Shown here: positions 1 to 7,860 of the stretch, piece by piece
Layout: each line of letters begins with the position of its first letter
How positions within the stretch are numbered: the first letter of the stretch is position 1
Assembly (NCBI RefSeq): GCF_002944405.1
Contig: NZ_CP024309.1
Location: 372,001-436,000, forward strand
Direction of reading: 5' to 3'
Source of the DNA: Sinorhizobium fredii
GTDB taxonomy: Bacteria > Pseudomonadota > Alphaproteobacteria > Rhizobiales > Rhizobiaceae
DNA length: 64,000 nt
Made by a program: the position numbers and the translations under genes
The notes under the pieces: generated by a model
What the model was told of the DNA's origin: nothing
The model's input: only the letters and a program-made list of their open reading frames with translations
The model's database searches: none

Positions 1-716
1 TTGCGATAGTACCCCAAGCTCGCCCAAGCCAGAATTGCAACGGTAACTCCTTTCAGCAGCTCTCCCAAGCGAACACGATCCGGTAGGGCAAACTCGTAAA
101 AGGGTTCGACGCGAACATGCGGATTATGCTTCCGAACGTTTGCGGCCGCGGCATCTACTTTTCGTGCCCCAAGATCAGTGGTGTTGTAGAGAACCTGGCG
201 ATTGAGATTGGAAAGCTCGACATCGTCCCCATCCACGATCCGCAATGTGCCGATTCCGGAACGTGCAAGGAGGAGGGAGCACCACGTTCCCCAACCCCCC
301 ATTCCCAGCACGAGCACACGGGCCTGCTTTAACCGCTCCTGATAGGCTGTCGCATTATCCACCCGATCTTCGTCGATGAGTGAGAATTGCAGCACCTGCC
401 TGTCGTAGCGCTCGATCTCCTCTGAGCTCAACAAGCTGGAAAATCGGGAGCTCTCTTCAATAAGTCCGAAGCCAGCAAGAGCTGAGACAAAATCGTGCAC
501 GTCACCGTCCGTGACGTCGTAATGTTCTGCCTTAAGCTCCTTCAGTATCCTCGGCATTGTATGCTCGCCGTCTAGTCTCGAAAGCACAAGTGCAACCCAA
601 GGCGGAGGAGACTGGATGATCTTTGATTTTCCGGGTATTTCACCGATGCAAATGCTCCCGTCCTCTGCTACGAGAACATGGTGGGACCGCTTTAATAAGG
701 GTTTTGCATACTCCAC
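1..716 (-). CDS. ThiF/MoeB/HesA-type E1-like adenylyltransferase, N-terminal part (cut by window edge)
   Basis: About 238 residues are present; the C-terminus lies beyond base 1. The first ~110 residues form a small domain that could be a peptide-binding (RRE/PqqD-like) clamp. From about residue 135 there is a typical E1 nucleotide-binding fold: VLVLGMGGWGTWCSLLARSG, then VDGDDVELSNLNRQVLY with the Asp, Asn and Arg used in ThiF/MoeB/MccB adenylation, then DLGARKVDA. Start is GTG at 716, chosen because an in-frame TGA lies 18 bases upstream and an AGG-rich stretch precedes the GTG. It follows a 31-codon peptide gene, separated by a hairpin, an arrangement like mccA-mccB of microcin C-type systems. 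The family adenylates C-terminal carboxyls of small proteins or peptides; the substrate here is inferred from context only. Confidence 0.75.
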   Translation of the reverse strand, partial: MEYAKPLLKRSHHVLVAEDGSICIGEIPGKSKIIQSPPPWVALVLSRLDGEHTMPRILKELKAEHYDVTDGDVHDFVSALAGFGLIEESSRFSSLLSSEEIERYDRQVLQFSLIDEDRVDNATAYQERLKQARVLVLGMGGWGTWCSLLLARSGIGTLRIVDGDDVELSNLNRQVLYNTTDLGARKVDAAAANVRKHNPHVRVEPFYEFALPDRVRLGELLKGVTVAILAWASLGYYR

Positions 717-738
717 GAGATGCCTCGCTCAAAAGGAA

Positions 739-765
739 GGGCGAAGTCGCGCATTGACTTCGCCC
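739..765 (-). terminator. hairpin between peptide gene and ThiF-like gene
   Basis: A perfect 10-bp inverted repeat (GGGCGAAGTC / GACTTCGCCC, 7-base loop) lies between the small peptide gene and the ThiF-like gene. On the minus strand it is followed by TTCCTTTT. It can act as an attenuating terminator or mRNA 3'-end stabiliser, giving more peptide transcript than enzyme transcript. Confidence 0.7.
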
Positions 766-778
766 CCGGATCTACAGC

Positions 779-874
779 CTAGACGAGGATAATCTTGCCT
801 TTGCTGTACGTTGCGTCTTCTTCGCTGATAGCGGAGATGCGCTTTTCAAGGTCAGAAAATACAAGCTTCTTCAT
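779..874 (-). CDS. 31-residue peptide, candidate substrate of the ThiF-like enzyme
   Basis: A 31-codon ORF with an ATG start, TAG stop and a strong Shine-Dalgarno (AAAGGAAC, about 6 bases upstream of the ATG). The peptide begins MKKLVFSDLEKRI, has an acidic middle (SEEDATY) and ends KGKIILV. It has no signal peptide and no Cys. It is encoded directly ahead of the ThiF-like gene on the same strand with a hairpin between, as expected for a ribosomally made precursor whose C-terminus is activated by the enzyme. It does not end in Asn, so it is not a classical MccA. I do not recognise its family; the precursor role is inference. Confidence 0.6.
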   Translation of the reverse strand: MKKLVFSDLEKRISAISEEDATYSKGKIILV

Positions 875-1467
875 ACTCGTTCCTTTCTTTCGAAAACGCG
901 CCACAATCGGCGCAACCCACCGTCGGTGACCTTTCGAGCACGTCAAGACGTGACATCGCGAGGCGCAGACAATTGTGATGGAGCCTTACTCCACCGATTG
1001 CGCTCGGCCGTTTTCGGCAGAGCACTTGCGGTCACCAGGTCGCCAGCGCCCCGCTCGAAGGAGACTCAAATATCGTGCCAGTCGGGCCGGGAGCGTGGCA
1101 GATCTTTTTTCCCGTGTCGTTCAAAGGCTTGAGTGGATGTGCTTCGAGGTGGCTCGCCGAACAAGACCGTCGCAAAGCGGACAAATCCGACGCGACGCGT
1201 CCTCCTGCTCCAATCACGACGTCCCGATCTGTTATCGGGGACAAGCCACAGTTGCGGCCGGGTGCCTGAAAACCGTTCTAGGAAGCGTGGCCGAGTGGTT
1301 TAGGCACTGGCCGCGACGCGCAAGGGACGGTGTCGGGATTCACTTGACTGGCCTATGTCGCTGTCTACGCGGTCGAGGACGTTAGTTTTGATCCGAGTAC
1401 CGGGCTCAAGTTCACGATCACCAGCAGATTGTCCGATCTGCGATAGTCATCAATGGACGGCAGCGCG
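875..1467. other. gene-free stretch with a tRNA-like 5' fragment
   Basis: No convincing gene on either strand. The first 60 bases must hold the leftward promoter of the 31-residue peptide gene. Bases 1281-1307 read like the acceptor and D-arm half of a tRNA-Ser or tRNA-Leu (GTGGCCGAGTGGTTTA), but no matching anticodon arm or T-arm follows, so it is at best a remnant such as an old integration site. Confidence 0.4.
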
Positions 1468-1782
1468 TCACACCTTCGACTTCCGCCACCCCGCGGCCCA
1501 AGCCTCGAACTCCGAACAGAACCAACGCTCCCCATATTGCGGGCTGATCTTTGTCTGCGAGTAAAATCTCTGACCAGGCACGTGGAATATCCGCTCGCCG
1601 GTGTCGATGCTGATATTGCCTTTGATATCGCAGGGTCCAGCAGAACCGCCAGTAAGTGAGGCAAGAAGGTCGCCCGCAGTCATGCCCCCGGCTGCACCGA
1701 CGGCAAGCGCGGCGATCAGCAGGCCAGGATAGGACAGTACAGACCGTCTCTGCGGACGGCCCAGGTGTGGGCGGTAACGCAT
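1468..1782 (-). CDS. small membrane-anchored protein with a sunset-like domain
   Basis: 104 residues. One membrane segment (about residues 17-35, PGLLIAALAVGAAGG) is followed by a domain of the type CDIKGNIS..G.RIFHVPGQ.FY..T.ISP..GERWFCSEFEAWAAGWR. The same motif set (Cys-x-Ile-Lys-Gly-Asn, HVPG, ERWFC, EA.AAGWR) closes many rhizobial thermonuclease-like and short envelope proteins and is called the sunset domain. The C-terminal part would lie outside the inner membrane. Function is unknown. It stands alone on the minus strand. Confidence 0.6.
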   Translation of the reverse strand: MRYRPHLGRPQRRSVLSYPGLLIAALAVGAAGGMTAGDLLASLTGGSAGPCDIKGNISIDTGERIFHVPGQRFYSQTKISPQYGERWFCSEFEAWAAGWRKSKV

Positions 1783-1914
1783 GCCCCTCTCCGCCAGATC
1801 TTCGCGTCATGAGGGTAGATGGCATCTCGCGCCGGCAAAAGCTGCCCAAATGGGTTAGTGCGTAGCGAGGCGGAAAAAACCCTCCTTAATGGAAGATGCA
1901 ACCGCCAGCAGTCG

Positions 1915-2211
1915 CTAGAAATTCAAGTAAATATTGACGCCCGGGCGACGGTTGTAGCGGTAATCGTCGCGGTAGCCGTAACTCTGGCTGTAGTCGTAGC
2001 GTGGGAAGCACCTGCCGTAGTATCGGCATGAGCGCCAAGCGTCCCGCCTGTTCCAATAGTTGTCTCGCCAATTGCGCCGCTGTCTGACCTGCTCAACCGC
2101 GCCCATCTGCACGTGCTCGAGTTTCGAGGCGAAGATCGGCGCAGCGATTAACGGCAAAGCGAAAAACGCAGTCAAGACTGCGGCTGTGAGGGCCGATAAG
2201 AACTTACTCAT
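1915..2211 (-). CDS. small secreted Arg/Tyr-rich protein
   Basis: 98 residues. An N-terminal signal peptide (MSKFLSALTAAVLTAFFALP, probable cleavage after the Ala-rich stretch) precedes a mature part rich in Arg, Tyr, Asn and Trp (NWRDNYWNRRDAWRSCRYYG) with two Cys. The composition resembles BA14K-like or other small periplasmic proteins of the Rhizobiales. A GGAGGATCC stretch a few bases upstream of the ATG is a good ribosome site. No function can be assigned. Confidence 0.6.
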   Translation of the reverse strand: MSKFLSALTAAVLTAFFALPLIAAPIFASKLEHVQMGAVEQVRQRRNWRDNYWNRRDAWRSCRYYGRCFPRYDYSQSYGYRDDYRYNRRPGVNIYLNF

Positions 2212-2411
2212 GAAGGGATCCTCCTCGGTGCTAATGAGATTGCGCCGTGGAGGCTGAACCGCCGATGAATGAGTGTACGCATGACAGAAAAGTCCCCTCG
2301 CCCACGAAGAGCGAAGGGCTGGCGCCAGTGTGAACCGTCGCCGGGAGCGCGTTGATCCGGTGGTGAGCCGGCAGCCTGGCGGCTGGTGGTGGCAAGGTGC
2401 GCTCGGTGTTC

Positions 2412-2630
2412 TTAAAACTCGTCGCGTCGCCAGGAAGCGTAGCTAAACCAGTCACGCTCGCCGCGCGTATTGATGCAGCGCTTGCATGCCATGGCCAGAT
2501 TAGATGGATGGCCCGTACCGCCATCAGCGCTGCGATGCAGGTGTTCCAGTGTAGCTGCATATGGCCGGGCAGCGTCGTAAGGAGGGATATGGCTTCCTGC
2601 CCCTGCGTGATTTGTACGAGGGGAGTGAGA
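2412..2630 (-). pseudogene. HNH endonuclease fragment
   Basis: The frame reads ATLEHLHRSADGGTGHPSNL and then AMACKRCINTRGERDW, matching the HNH core (EH...GG....NL..AC..CN..RG). The usual N-terminal zinc-knuckle half and a sensible start codon are missing, and the frame upstream does not look protein-like. I read it as the 3' remnant of a phage- or plasmid-type HNH nuclease gene. Confidence 0.5.
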
Positions 2631-2646
2631 CGGCAGGAGTGCGTAG

Positions 2647-2964
2647 GTGAGCGGTTTTACTGACGAAGAGCGGGCAGCCGAGCTAAAGCGACGCGACGAT
2701 GCGATTAAACGGGAAGCGGTAGCCCAAAAGGCAGCGATGCGTCGTGCTGAGCTGGCGGAGCTGGCGCGCGCGGAGACGAGTGCCTCCATTGTGGCAGCCC
2801 GATGCGTTGGTGGGAGGCCACGAACCCCGAGATACCTTTGTGCGACATCTGCTTCCGAGGAGACTGTCACGCCGCCGATCGCTCCTGCGGGTCCGCCTCT
2901 TTCGCGGGCCGCTATTTCAACTCATATACCGTCGCATCGTCCGCCCTTTCCCGTATCCCCTTAA
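2647..2964 (+). CDS. possible small helical protein (doubtful)
   Basis: From a GTG at 2647 the first ~50 residues are charged and helical (FTDEERAAELKRRDDAIKRE, then AQKAAMRRAELAELARAETSA) and look like real protein. The remainder (residues 55-105) is Pro/Ser-rich and overlaps the converging ligase gene, so the gene is probably truncated or frameshifted near base 2800. No family recognised. Confidence 0.25.
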   Translation: MSGFTDEERAAELKRRDDAIKREAVAQKAAMRRAELAELARAETSASIVAARCVGGRPRTPRYLCATSASEETVTPPIAPAGPPLSRAAISTHIPSHRPPFPVSP

Positions 2965-3883
2965 ACGACGGATGCCGCAGCTTGCCCTCGTCCGTCCAGG
3001 CGCGATACTCGACCTCAGCGACGAGCACTGGCTCGCAGAATACCGCGCTCTTCCGCTTAAGGTTCACCGCCGGCGAGTCCGTCGCAATCTCCTGCAGCAC
3101 TTCGCGTAGCTTCCTCGACTCCGCCTGCGTCCATCCGGTTCCGCAGCCGCCGACATAGACGAGCTCGCCGCCTCGGCGTGCCGCCAGCAGCAATCGCCCC
3201 ATGGCGCCAGACACAACCGACGGCTTGTAGCCGACCGTCGCAAAGCTGTCGCGCCGCGTGCAGGTGATCTTCAACCAGTCTGAGCGCCGGCCTGGGCGGT
3301 ATGGGCGCTCACGGTGCTTGGCGATGATACCTTCGATCCCGTGGGCGCAGGCGATACGCAGGAACTCATCCCCGTCCGCCTCCACCTCTTCCGAAAGCCG
3401 GATGGCGTCGTCTCGCCCATTGAGAACCTGCTCGAGCAGCCGTCGGCGTTCGCGTTGGGGCAGCCGGCGCAGGTCGCAGCCATCGAGATAGAGAAGATCG
3501 AAGGCAAAGAAGATGATTTCATCGGGGGCATGCGAAGCAGGGCGGCGACCCAGCGCCCGTTGCAGCATGCCGAAGTCGGAGCGGCCCTGCTCGTCGAGCA
3601 CGACCGCCTCCCCGTCGAGGATGGCAGACTGCACTTCGAGCTGTAGCGCTGCGGACGCGATTGAGGGAAAGCGATCCGTCCAGTCGTAGCCGCCGCGCGT
3701 GATGATGCGCACGCGATGGGGCTCGATATGTACGGCGAGCCGGTAACCATCCCATTTCACCTCAAAGGCCCAGTCCGCCCCCGTCGGAGGCTTGTCGACG
3801 AGCATCGCCAGACAAGGGTCGACCCGCGCCGGCATGTAGTCGGGCGGCGCTGCGGGCGGCTTTCTCGAGGATGCGTTGGCCAT
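2912..3883 (-). CDS. ATP-dependent DNA ligase, LigD-type ligase domain
   Basis: 323 residues, covering the adenylation and OB-fold domains of the LigD ligase module with no polymerase or nuclease domains. The active-site lysine motif is visible (FEVKWDGYRLAVH, Lys near residue 44), followed by ILDGEAVVLDEQGRSDF, FFAFDLLYLDG and EGIIAKHRERPYRPGRRSDWLKI (motifs III-V). Such stand-alone ligases occur on rhizobial plasmids and act in non-homologous end joining with Ku. No Ku or polymerase gene is adjacent here. The gene converges on the small ORF at 2647. Confidence 0.9.
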   Translation of the reverse strand: MANASSRKPPAAPPDYMPARVDPCLAMLVDKPPTGADWAFEVKWDGYRLAVHIEPHRVRIITRGGYDWTDRFPSIASAALQLEVQSAILDGEAVVLDEQGRSDFGMLQRALGRRPASHAPDEIIFFAFDLLYLDGCDLRRLPQRERRRLLEQVLNGRDDAIRLSEEVEADGDEFLRIACAHGIEGIIAKHRERPYRPGRRSDWLKITCTRRDSFATVGYKPSVVSGAMGRLLLAARRGGELVYVGGCGTGWTQAESRKLREVLQEIATDSPAVNLKRKSAVFCEPVLVAEVEYRAWTDEGKLRHPSFKGIRERADDATVYELK

Positions 3884-3922
3884 CCAGATTAACGCGCAGG
3901 GCAGCCCCGGCGTTCGGCGCGC

Positions 3923-5239
3923 CTAGGCGCCCCCAGCTTGGGTGGACAAGGCGATGCTATCTAGGCGATCCACCTCACTCTTCAGTTGCTGAAGTGTGGT
4001 GTATCCACAATCTGACAAAGAAATTATTTCCATGATCATCCAAGCAACCCATTGACTAAATTGAGCGACATTCTCTTCCGTAACATGCCGATGATCGCCC
4101 CGATGAACAGCTTGCGATCTCAACTCATACAACCTGCTAATAGCATTCTTCGTTTCTCTATAATGATCAACGTCTACAAATCTAAACCCACCAAATGTTA
4201 AAACGCTCGTAAGTCCAGATGAAACGCTGTGAGTTATACGTTCTCTTTCAATAGAAAAAAAAGCTTCGACGCAACTCCAGTATTTTACTATTCTCATGAC
4301 TAATGCCGAGTCACGATGCGCATCGTAGAACCAGTACACAGCCCTTTCTATCGCCAATTCCACTTCGGTCTTTTCGGATTTATCCAATATTGAGAATGCG
4401 ATTTCTATCATCCGCATCCCGTCCGAGTCCTGCGATAGTTCAGCATCTACCGCAAATGGCTGACCTCTAGGAAATGTGTAATGTGTAGACAGAGCTTTTT
4501 CGCTTTCGTCCCAAGACATCCACGCCGATCTTCCCAGGGCATCTTCGGCTGTCATGCCCGTGCTTATCCGGAACCCCGCGGCGCCCTGTTCGTATTTTGC
4601 GGCGGCCGCAATCGCGAGCAGACCAATGGTTAAGGCAGCATGTTCTGAGAACACACGTCGCGCCACTTTGGCAGTGCCGTATGCAGAGCCGAGGAGCCAA
4701 AGCCTGGCACCACTTGCCTCAAGCACCGAAGTAATCTCTGAAGAGCTACAAGAAACTCCGGCCAAGTCCAGCCAGCCAACGGGATCACGCAGAATCGTCA
4801 TAGACCCAACTTGGTATGAACTCCCCCTTTCCAGCACTGCTCCAAACATTGGAACTAGAAACTGATGGGATCGTATATCGACGCTCAGACACGCAGAGAC
4901 TGCATCTAGAACTTCATTGGCTCCCTCTGGCATCTCCCTCTGCGCCAGCCAACCCTCTACCACCTTCCTCCATGCGTCCCAGACGTCAGAGTATTGAGCC
5001 TTTCCCTCGAAATAATTATATTTATCTATCAATTCGACTGTTCTCGCGAAATTGGAAAGACCGTGATCACTCAGGTAGATGGTCTTCCGCTCTCCAATCC
5101 TCAGTTCACGCAACAACGTTTTATCATTCGGAATATCGCCGATTGAACGCGGAAAGATAAGCGATCTCGGTTTGAAGATTGCCGCCGCATGTGAAAAAAG
5201 AACTCTCAATTCTTTTGGCGTCAACTTCATCCTTGCCAC
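3923..5239 (-). CDS. hypothetical protein with C-terminal HEPN-like (Apea-type) domain
   Basis: 438 residues. The C-terminal third (about 290-420) has the pattern of an Apea-like HEPN domain: helices containing VMRIVKYWSCVEAFFS, then RLYELRSQAVHRGDHRHV, holding the Arg-x4-His motif of HEPN RNases (RSQAVH). The N-terminal two thirds is unrecognised. The gene is visibly more AT-rich than its neighbours and stands alone on the minus strand, suggesting recent transfer. HEPN proteins are often RNases of toxin or phage-defence systems; that role is inference. The reading frame is intact. Confidence 0.65.
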   Translation of the reverse strand: MARMKLTPKELRVLFSHAAAIFKPRSLIFPRSIGDIPNDKTLLRELRIGERKTIYLSDHGLSNFARTVELIDKYNYFEGKAQYSDVWDAWRKVVEGWLAQREMPEGANEVLDAVSACLSVDIRSHQFLVPMFGAVLERGSSYQVGSMTILRDPVGWLDLAGVSCSSSEITSVLEASGARLWLLGSAYGTAKVARRVFSEHAALTIGLLAIAAAAKYEQGAAGFRISTGMTAEDALGRSAWMSWDESEKALSTHYTFPRGQPFAVDAELSQDSDGMRMIEIAFSILDKSEKTEVELAIERAVYWFYDAHRDSALVMRIVKYWSCVEAFFSIERERITHSVSSGLTSVLTFGGFRFVDVDHYRETKNAISRLYELRSQAVHRGDHRHVTEENVAQFSQWVAWMIMEIISLSDCGYTTLQQLKSEVDRLDSIALSTQAGGA

Positions 5240-5373
5240 CTCTTAAACCTTGGCAGAACGGGTTGCGCGACGCGGCGCGCCCGCTATCCGGCTGGGCAGA
5301 TTCCAAGCCTTGCGAGGCGCATGCCCAACGTGCGACGCATCAGCCCTCTTACTAAACCAAGGTGGACACGACA

Positions 5374-5550
5374 ATGACCGAAGAACAGCGCGAGGCCGCC
5401 GAGAACCTGCGCGAAGCGATGCGGATTTTCAACGATGCCGTCCGCAATGCAACTTATCGCGGCTTACACGTCGAGCTGCAGGTAGTCGAGATGCGCATGA
5501 GCAAGGGGCCGACGCCAGTGCCGCAGGTAAGCGCGTCGGCTCGTCTCTGA
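5374..5550 (+). CDS. small hypothetical protein
   Basis: 58 residues beginning MTEEQREAAENLREAMRIFN. The ATG at 5374 is preferred to the upstream in-frame GTG at 5362 because an AAGGTGG ribosome site lies about 10 bases ahead of it. Charged and helical, with no membrane segment. It sits 7 bases ahead of the broken nuclease gene. I do not recognise the family. Confidence 0.5.
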   Translation: MTEEQREAAENLREAMRIFNDAVRNATYRGLHVELQVVEMRMSKGPTPVPQVSASARL

Positions 5551-5557
5551 GCCTCAA

Positions 5558-6057
5558 ATGAGGTCTCCTCTTTTCCCCTCTGCTCTCCTAGCGGTCGCCG
5601 TTTCCGCGATTTCCCTCGACCCCGCCTACTCCGCCGACACGACCACCGGCCGTGCAACCGCCATCGACGGCGACACCATTGAAATCATTCGCCTTCGCGG
5701 TGTCGACGCGCCGGAGAGCTGGCAAAACTGCGAGGACGGCGACGGCGCATCTATCGTTGCGGCAAGGAGGCAGCATTCGCACTCGAACGCTTCCTCGCCA
5801 TGTCCCGCCCTGCCCACTGCGAAATCCTCGACCGGTATGACCGTTTCGTCGGCGTGTGCTTTCGTGCCCACGGCCGCGAGGTCAATCGCTGGCTCGTCGA
5901 AAGCGGCAACGCGGTGGATTGGGCAAGATACAGCAAGGGCTCATACGCTAGCGTGCAACGGGCAGCGCGCTCTAACGGCGCCGGGATTTGGCGCGGCGAG
6001 TTCGAGTTGCCTTGCCAGGCGCGCGCAGCGCGTGCAAAGCGTGATGCGTCTTGCTAG
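5558..6057 (+). pseudogene. thermonuclease (SNase-like) gene with a frameshift
   Basis: The first frame gives a signal peptide (LLAVAVSAISLDPAYSADTT) and an SNase start (ATAIDGDTIEIIRLRGVDAP). Near base 5743 the match moves to another frame: RIYRCGKEAAFALERFLAMS, then CEILDRYDRFVGVCF and VNRWLVESGNAVDWARYSKG, ending at 6057. Together they form a complete secreted nuclease of about 165 residues, broken by one indel. Key residues of both halves (Asp of DGDT, Arg of RLRG, Glu of GKEAAF, Arg of DRYDR) are kept, so the lesion is recent or a sequencing error. Confidence 0.7.
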
Positions 6058-6349
6058 CATAGAGCGGTCGTTTGGGGTGATATGCGGCGCTTTATCTATC
6101 ATTCGTCAGCGCGTATTGACAGGACTTGCATGCTCGGCTGTCTCCACCTTGGCGTGGGCGTTCGGTGCGACGTCGCATGTGCTCGGTGCAATCGCATGGT
6201 CAATCATCTTCCTTATGTACTTTGAGGTGACTCGCTGGTGGAAGGGTATGTTAGGGATTCTCGCTCGATCCAAGGACCTATTTCAACCGAGCTGGGGTAG
6301 CTTTGTTGACTGGATCTGCGGGATTTGCCGCTTGGTATTTCGGCGCTGA
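6044..6349 (+). CDS. possible small membrane protein
   Basis: 101 residues from ATG 6044, overlapping the end of the broken nuclease by 14 bases. It contains two hydrophobic stretches (VLTGLACSAVSTLAWAFG and VLGAIAWSIIFLMYF) followed by a basic segment (RWWKG). The last ~25 residues look out of frame with the following ORF, which continues in a membrane-like style, so the two may be one frameshifted gene. No family recognised. Confidence 0.35.
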   Translation: MRLASIERSFGVICGALSIIRQRVLTGLACSAVSTLAWAFGATSHVLGAIAWSIIFLMYFEVTRWWKGMLGILARSKDLFQPSWGSFVDWICGICRLVFRR

Positions 6350-6593
6350 AGCAAACGCACTCTGGGTGATCGCGATGGCCGCAGTTGCCTCTGCTTGCCT
6401 CCACAATGGTCGAGGAGAAATCCAAGAGGCATGGCAAGAAACTGAACTGCTGCGCTTTGAGCGACTGCGCCCCGATGTTGGCGAGAGCGATGCGGCTTGG
6501 CTCCAGGGGGTTAAATCAGAGTGGCCGGAAACATCTGAGAATGAGATACGGACGTTCATGCTACGGCGTGCCGCCATGAAGCGTCGTGGCTAG
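6303..6593 (+). CDS. possible membrane protein, perhaps the 3' part of a broken gene
   Basis: 96 residues from a TTG start. One hydrophobic N-terminal segment (GFAAWYFGAEANALWVIAMA) is followed by a soluble charged tail (EIQEAWQETELLRFERLRPD). The frame is open back to about 6255 with no ATG or GTG, which supports the idea that it is the end of the ORF at 6044 after a frameshift near 6250. It ends 120 bases before the IS110 transposase. Confidence 0.35.
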   Translation: MLTGSAGFAAWYFGAEANALWVIAMAAVASACLHNGRGEIQEAWQETELLRFERLRPDVGESDAAWLQGVKSEWPETSENEIRTFMLRRAAMKRRG

Positions 6594-6607
6594 GGCCAAG
6601 TCGGATT

Positions 6608-7860
6608 AAAAAAGATCGGATGATTGGGGCTCCGGCGGCCTCCCTGCATGGGAGTAGCGGGAGATCGGTCTTCCGGGCAGGCTCCAATGGTTCAACCGAT
6701 TAGGAGGTCTGCCATGGAATTGTTTGTCGGTCTTGATGTGTCTATTCGCACCACCAGCGTCTGCGTGATGGAGGCGAGCGGTAAGCTCATCCGGGAGAGC
6801 AAGGTTGAAAGCGAGCCGGATGCGATTGGCGCCCTGCTTCATGCGATCGGCGGACCGTATAAGCGGGTCGGCCTGGAGGCCGGACCGCTGTCGCAGTGGC
6901 TCTACAGCGGCTTGGCTGCCGCAGGCTATCCGGTGATCTGCGTCGAGACGCGGCACATGAAGGCCGCGCTCTCGGCGCAGATCAACAAGACCGATCGCAA
7001 CGATGCCCGCGGGATCGCGCAGATGATGCGCGTCGGGCTTTTCAAGCCTGTGCACGTCAAAACCGTCCGGAGCCAAGAGATCCGGATGCTGCTCACCGCG
7101 CGCAAATTCGTTCAGACCAAGATCCTCGATGCGGAGAACAACCTGCGCGGCCTGCTGCGCAACTTTGGCCTCAAGGTTGGCGCCGTGACCCGGCTGCAGT
7201 TCGAGCGGCGCATCATCGAGTTGCTCGAACAATCCCCGCATCTGCGCTTGGTGATCGACCCTCTCCTGGAAGTCCGCCGCGTGCTGAGAAAGCAGTTTCA
7301 GCACCTGCAAAAGGCGATGGAACGGCTGGCCGAGAGTGACGACACCTGCAAGCTGCTGATGACGGCGCCCGGCGTCGGCCCGCTGGTCGCCCTGAGCTTC
7401 CGGGCCGGAGTCGACGAGCCAGCGCGTTTCGGCCGATCACGATCCGTCCCGGCTCACTTCGGATTGACGCCCTCGCGCTATCAATCTGGTGAGATCGATC
7501 GGGACCGGGGCATTTCGAAGTGCGGTGATGCCGGTATACGATGGGCGCTGGTCGAAGCCGCCGGGATCCTGCTGCGAATCTCGAAGCGGAGCTCGCCGTT
7601 GAAGGCGTGGGGCCTCTCCGTCGCTCGTCGGCGGGATATGGCGAAGGCTACCGTGGCGGTGGCTCGACGCCTGGCAATCATCCTGCATCGGATGTGGGTC
7701 GACAACACACCCTATCGCTGGGAGGCCAAGGCCGCCTGAGAGAGCGAGTTAAGGGTTCCGCGTCGCCGCGCGGATAGAGGTCCCGTTCAGGGACGAGTGG
7801 GCGGGCAATCTCGAGGCGGGGCTGGACGTCAGCTCAGGCTGACAGTTTCGGAAAAAAGAT
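6608..7860 (+). mobile_element. IS110-family insertion sequence (boundaries approximate)
   Basis: Single-gene element with an intact DEDD transposase. As usual for IS110 there are no obvious terminal inverted repeats. The 9-mer AAAAAAGAT occurs at 6608-6616 and again at 7852-7860, about 100 bases outside each end of the ORF; I use these as provisional edges. The left noncoding part (about 6608-6713) is where IS110-group elements encode their bridge RNA. Confidence 0.6.
6714..7739 (+). CDS. IS110-family transposase
   Basis: 341 residues. The N-terminal RuvC-like DEDD domain shows VGLDVSIRTTSVCVME (first Asp), VGLEAGPLSQWL (Glu) and NKTDRNDARGIAQMM (paired Asp). The C-terminal transposase_20 part holds MTAPGVGPLVALSFRAGVDE with the catalytic Ser region and SRSVPAHFGLTPSRYQSGE. 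ATG 6714 is preceded by AGGAGG 6 bases upstream. The upstream in-frame start at 6624 lies in the noncoding end and has no ribosome site. Full length for the family and without lesions, so the element may be active. Confidence 0.93.
   Translation: MELFVGLDVSIRTTSVCVMEASGKLIRESKVESEPDAIGALLHAIGGPYKRVGLEAGPLSQWLYSGLAAAGYPVICVETRHMKAALSAQINKTDRNDARGIAQMMRVGLFKPVHVKTVRSQEIRMLLTARKFVQTKILDAENNLRGLLRNFGLKVGAVTRLQFERRIIELLEQSPHLRLVIDPLLEVRRVLRKQFQHLQKAMERLAESDDTCKLLMTAPGVGPLVALSFRAGVDEPARFGRSRSVPAHFGLTPSRYQSGEIDRDRGISKCGDAGIRWALVEAAGILLRISKRSSPLKAWGLSVARRRDMAKATVAVARRLAIILHRMWVDNTPYRWEAKAA

Noticed and set aside
926..1385. Overlapping plus-strand frames in 0.9-1.4 kb
   Set aside because: Arg/Ser-rich with no ribosome site or family resemblance; one covers the tRNA-like fragment.
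3314..3646. Long plus-strand frame inside the ligase gene
   Set aside because: Antisense shadow of a gene with clear ligase motifs.
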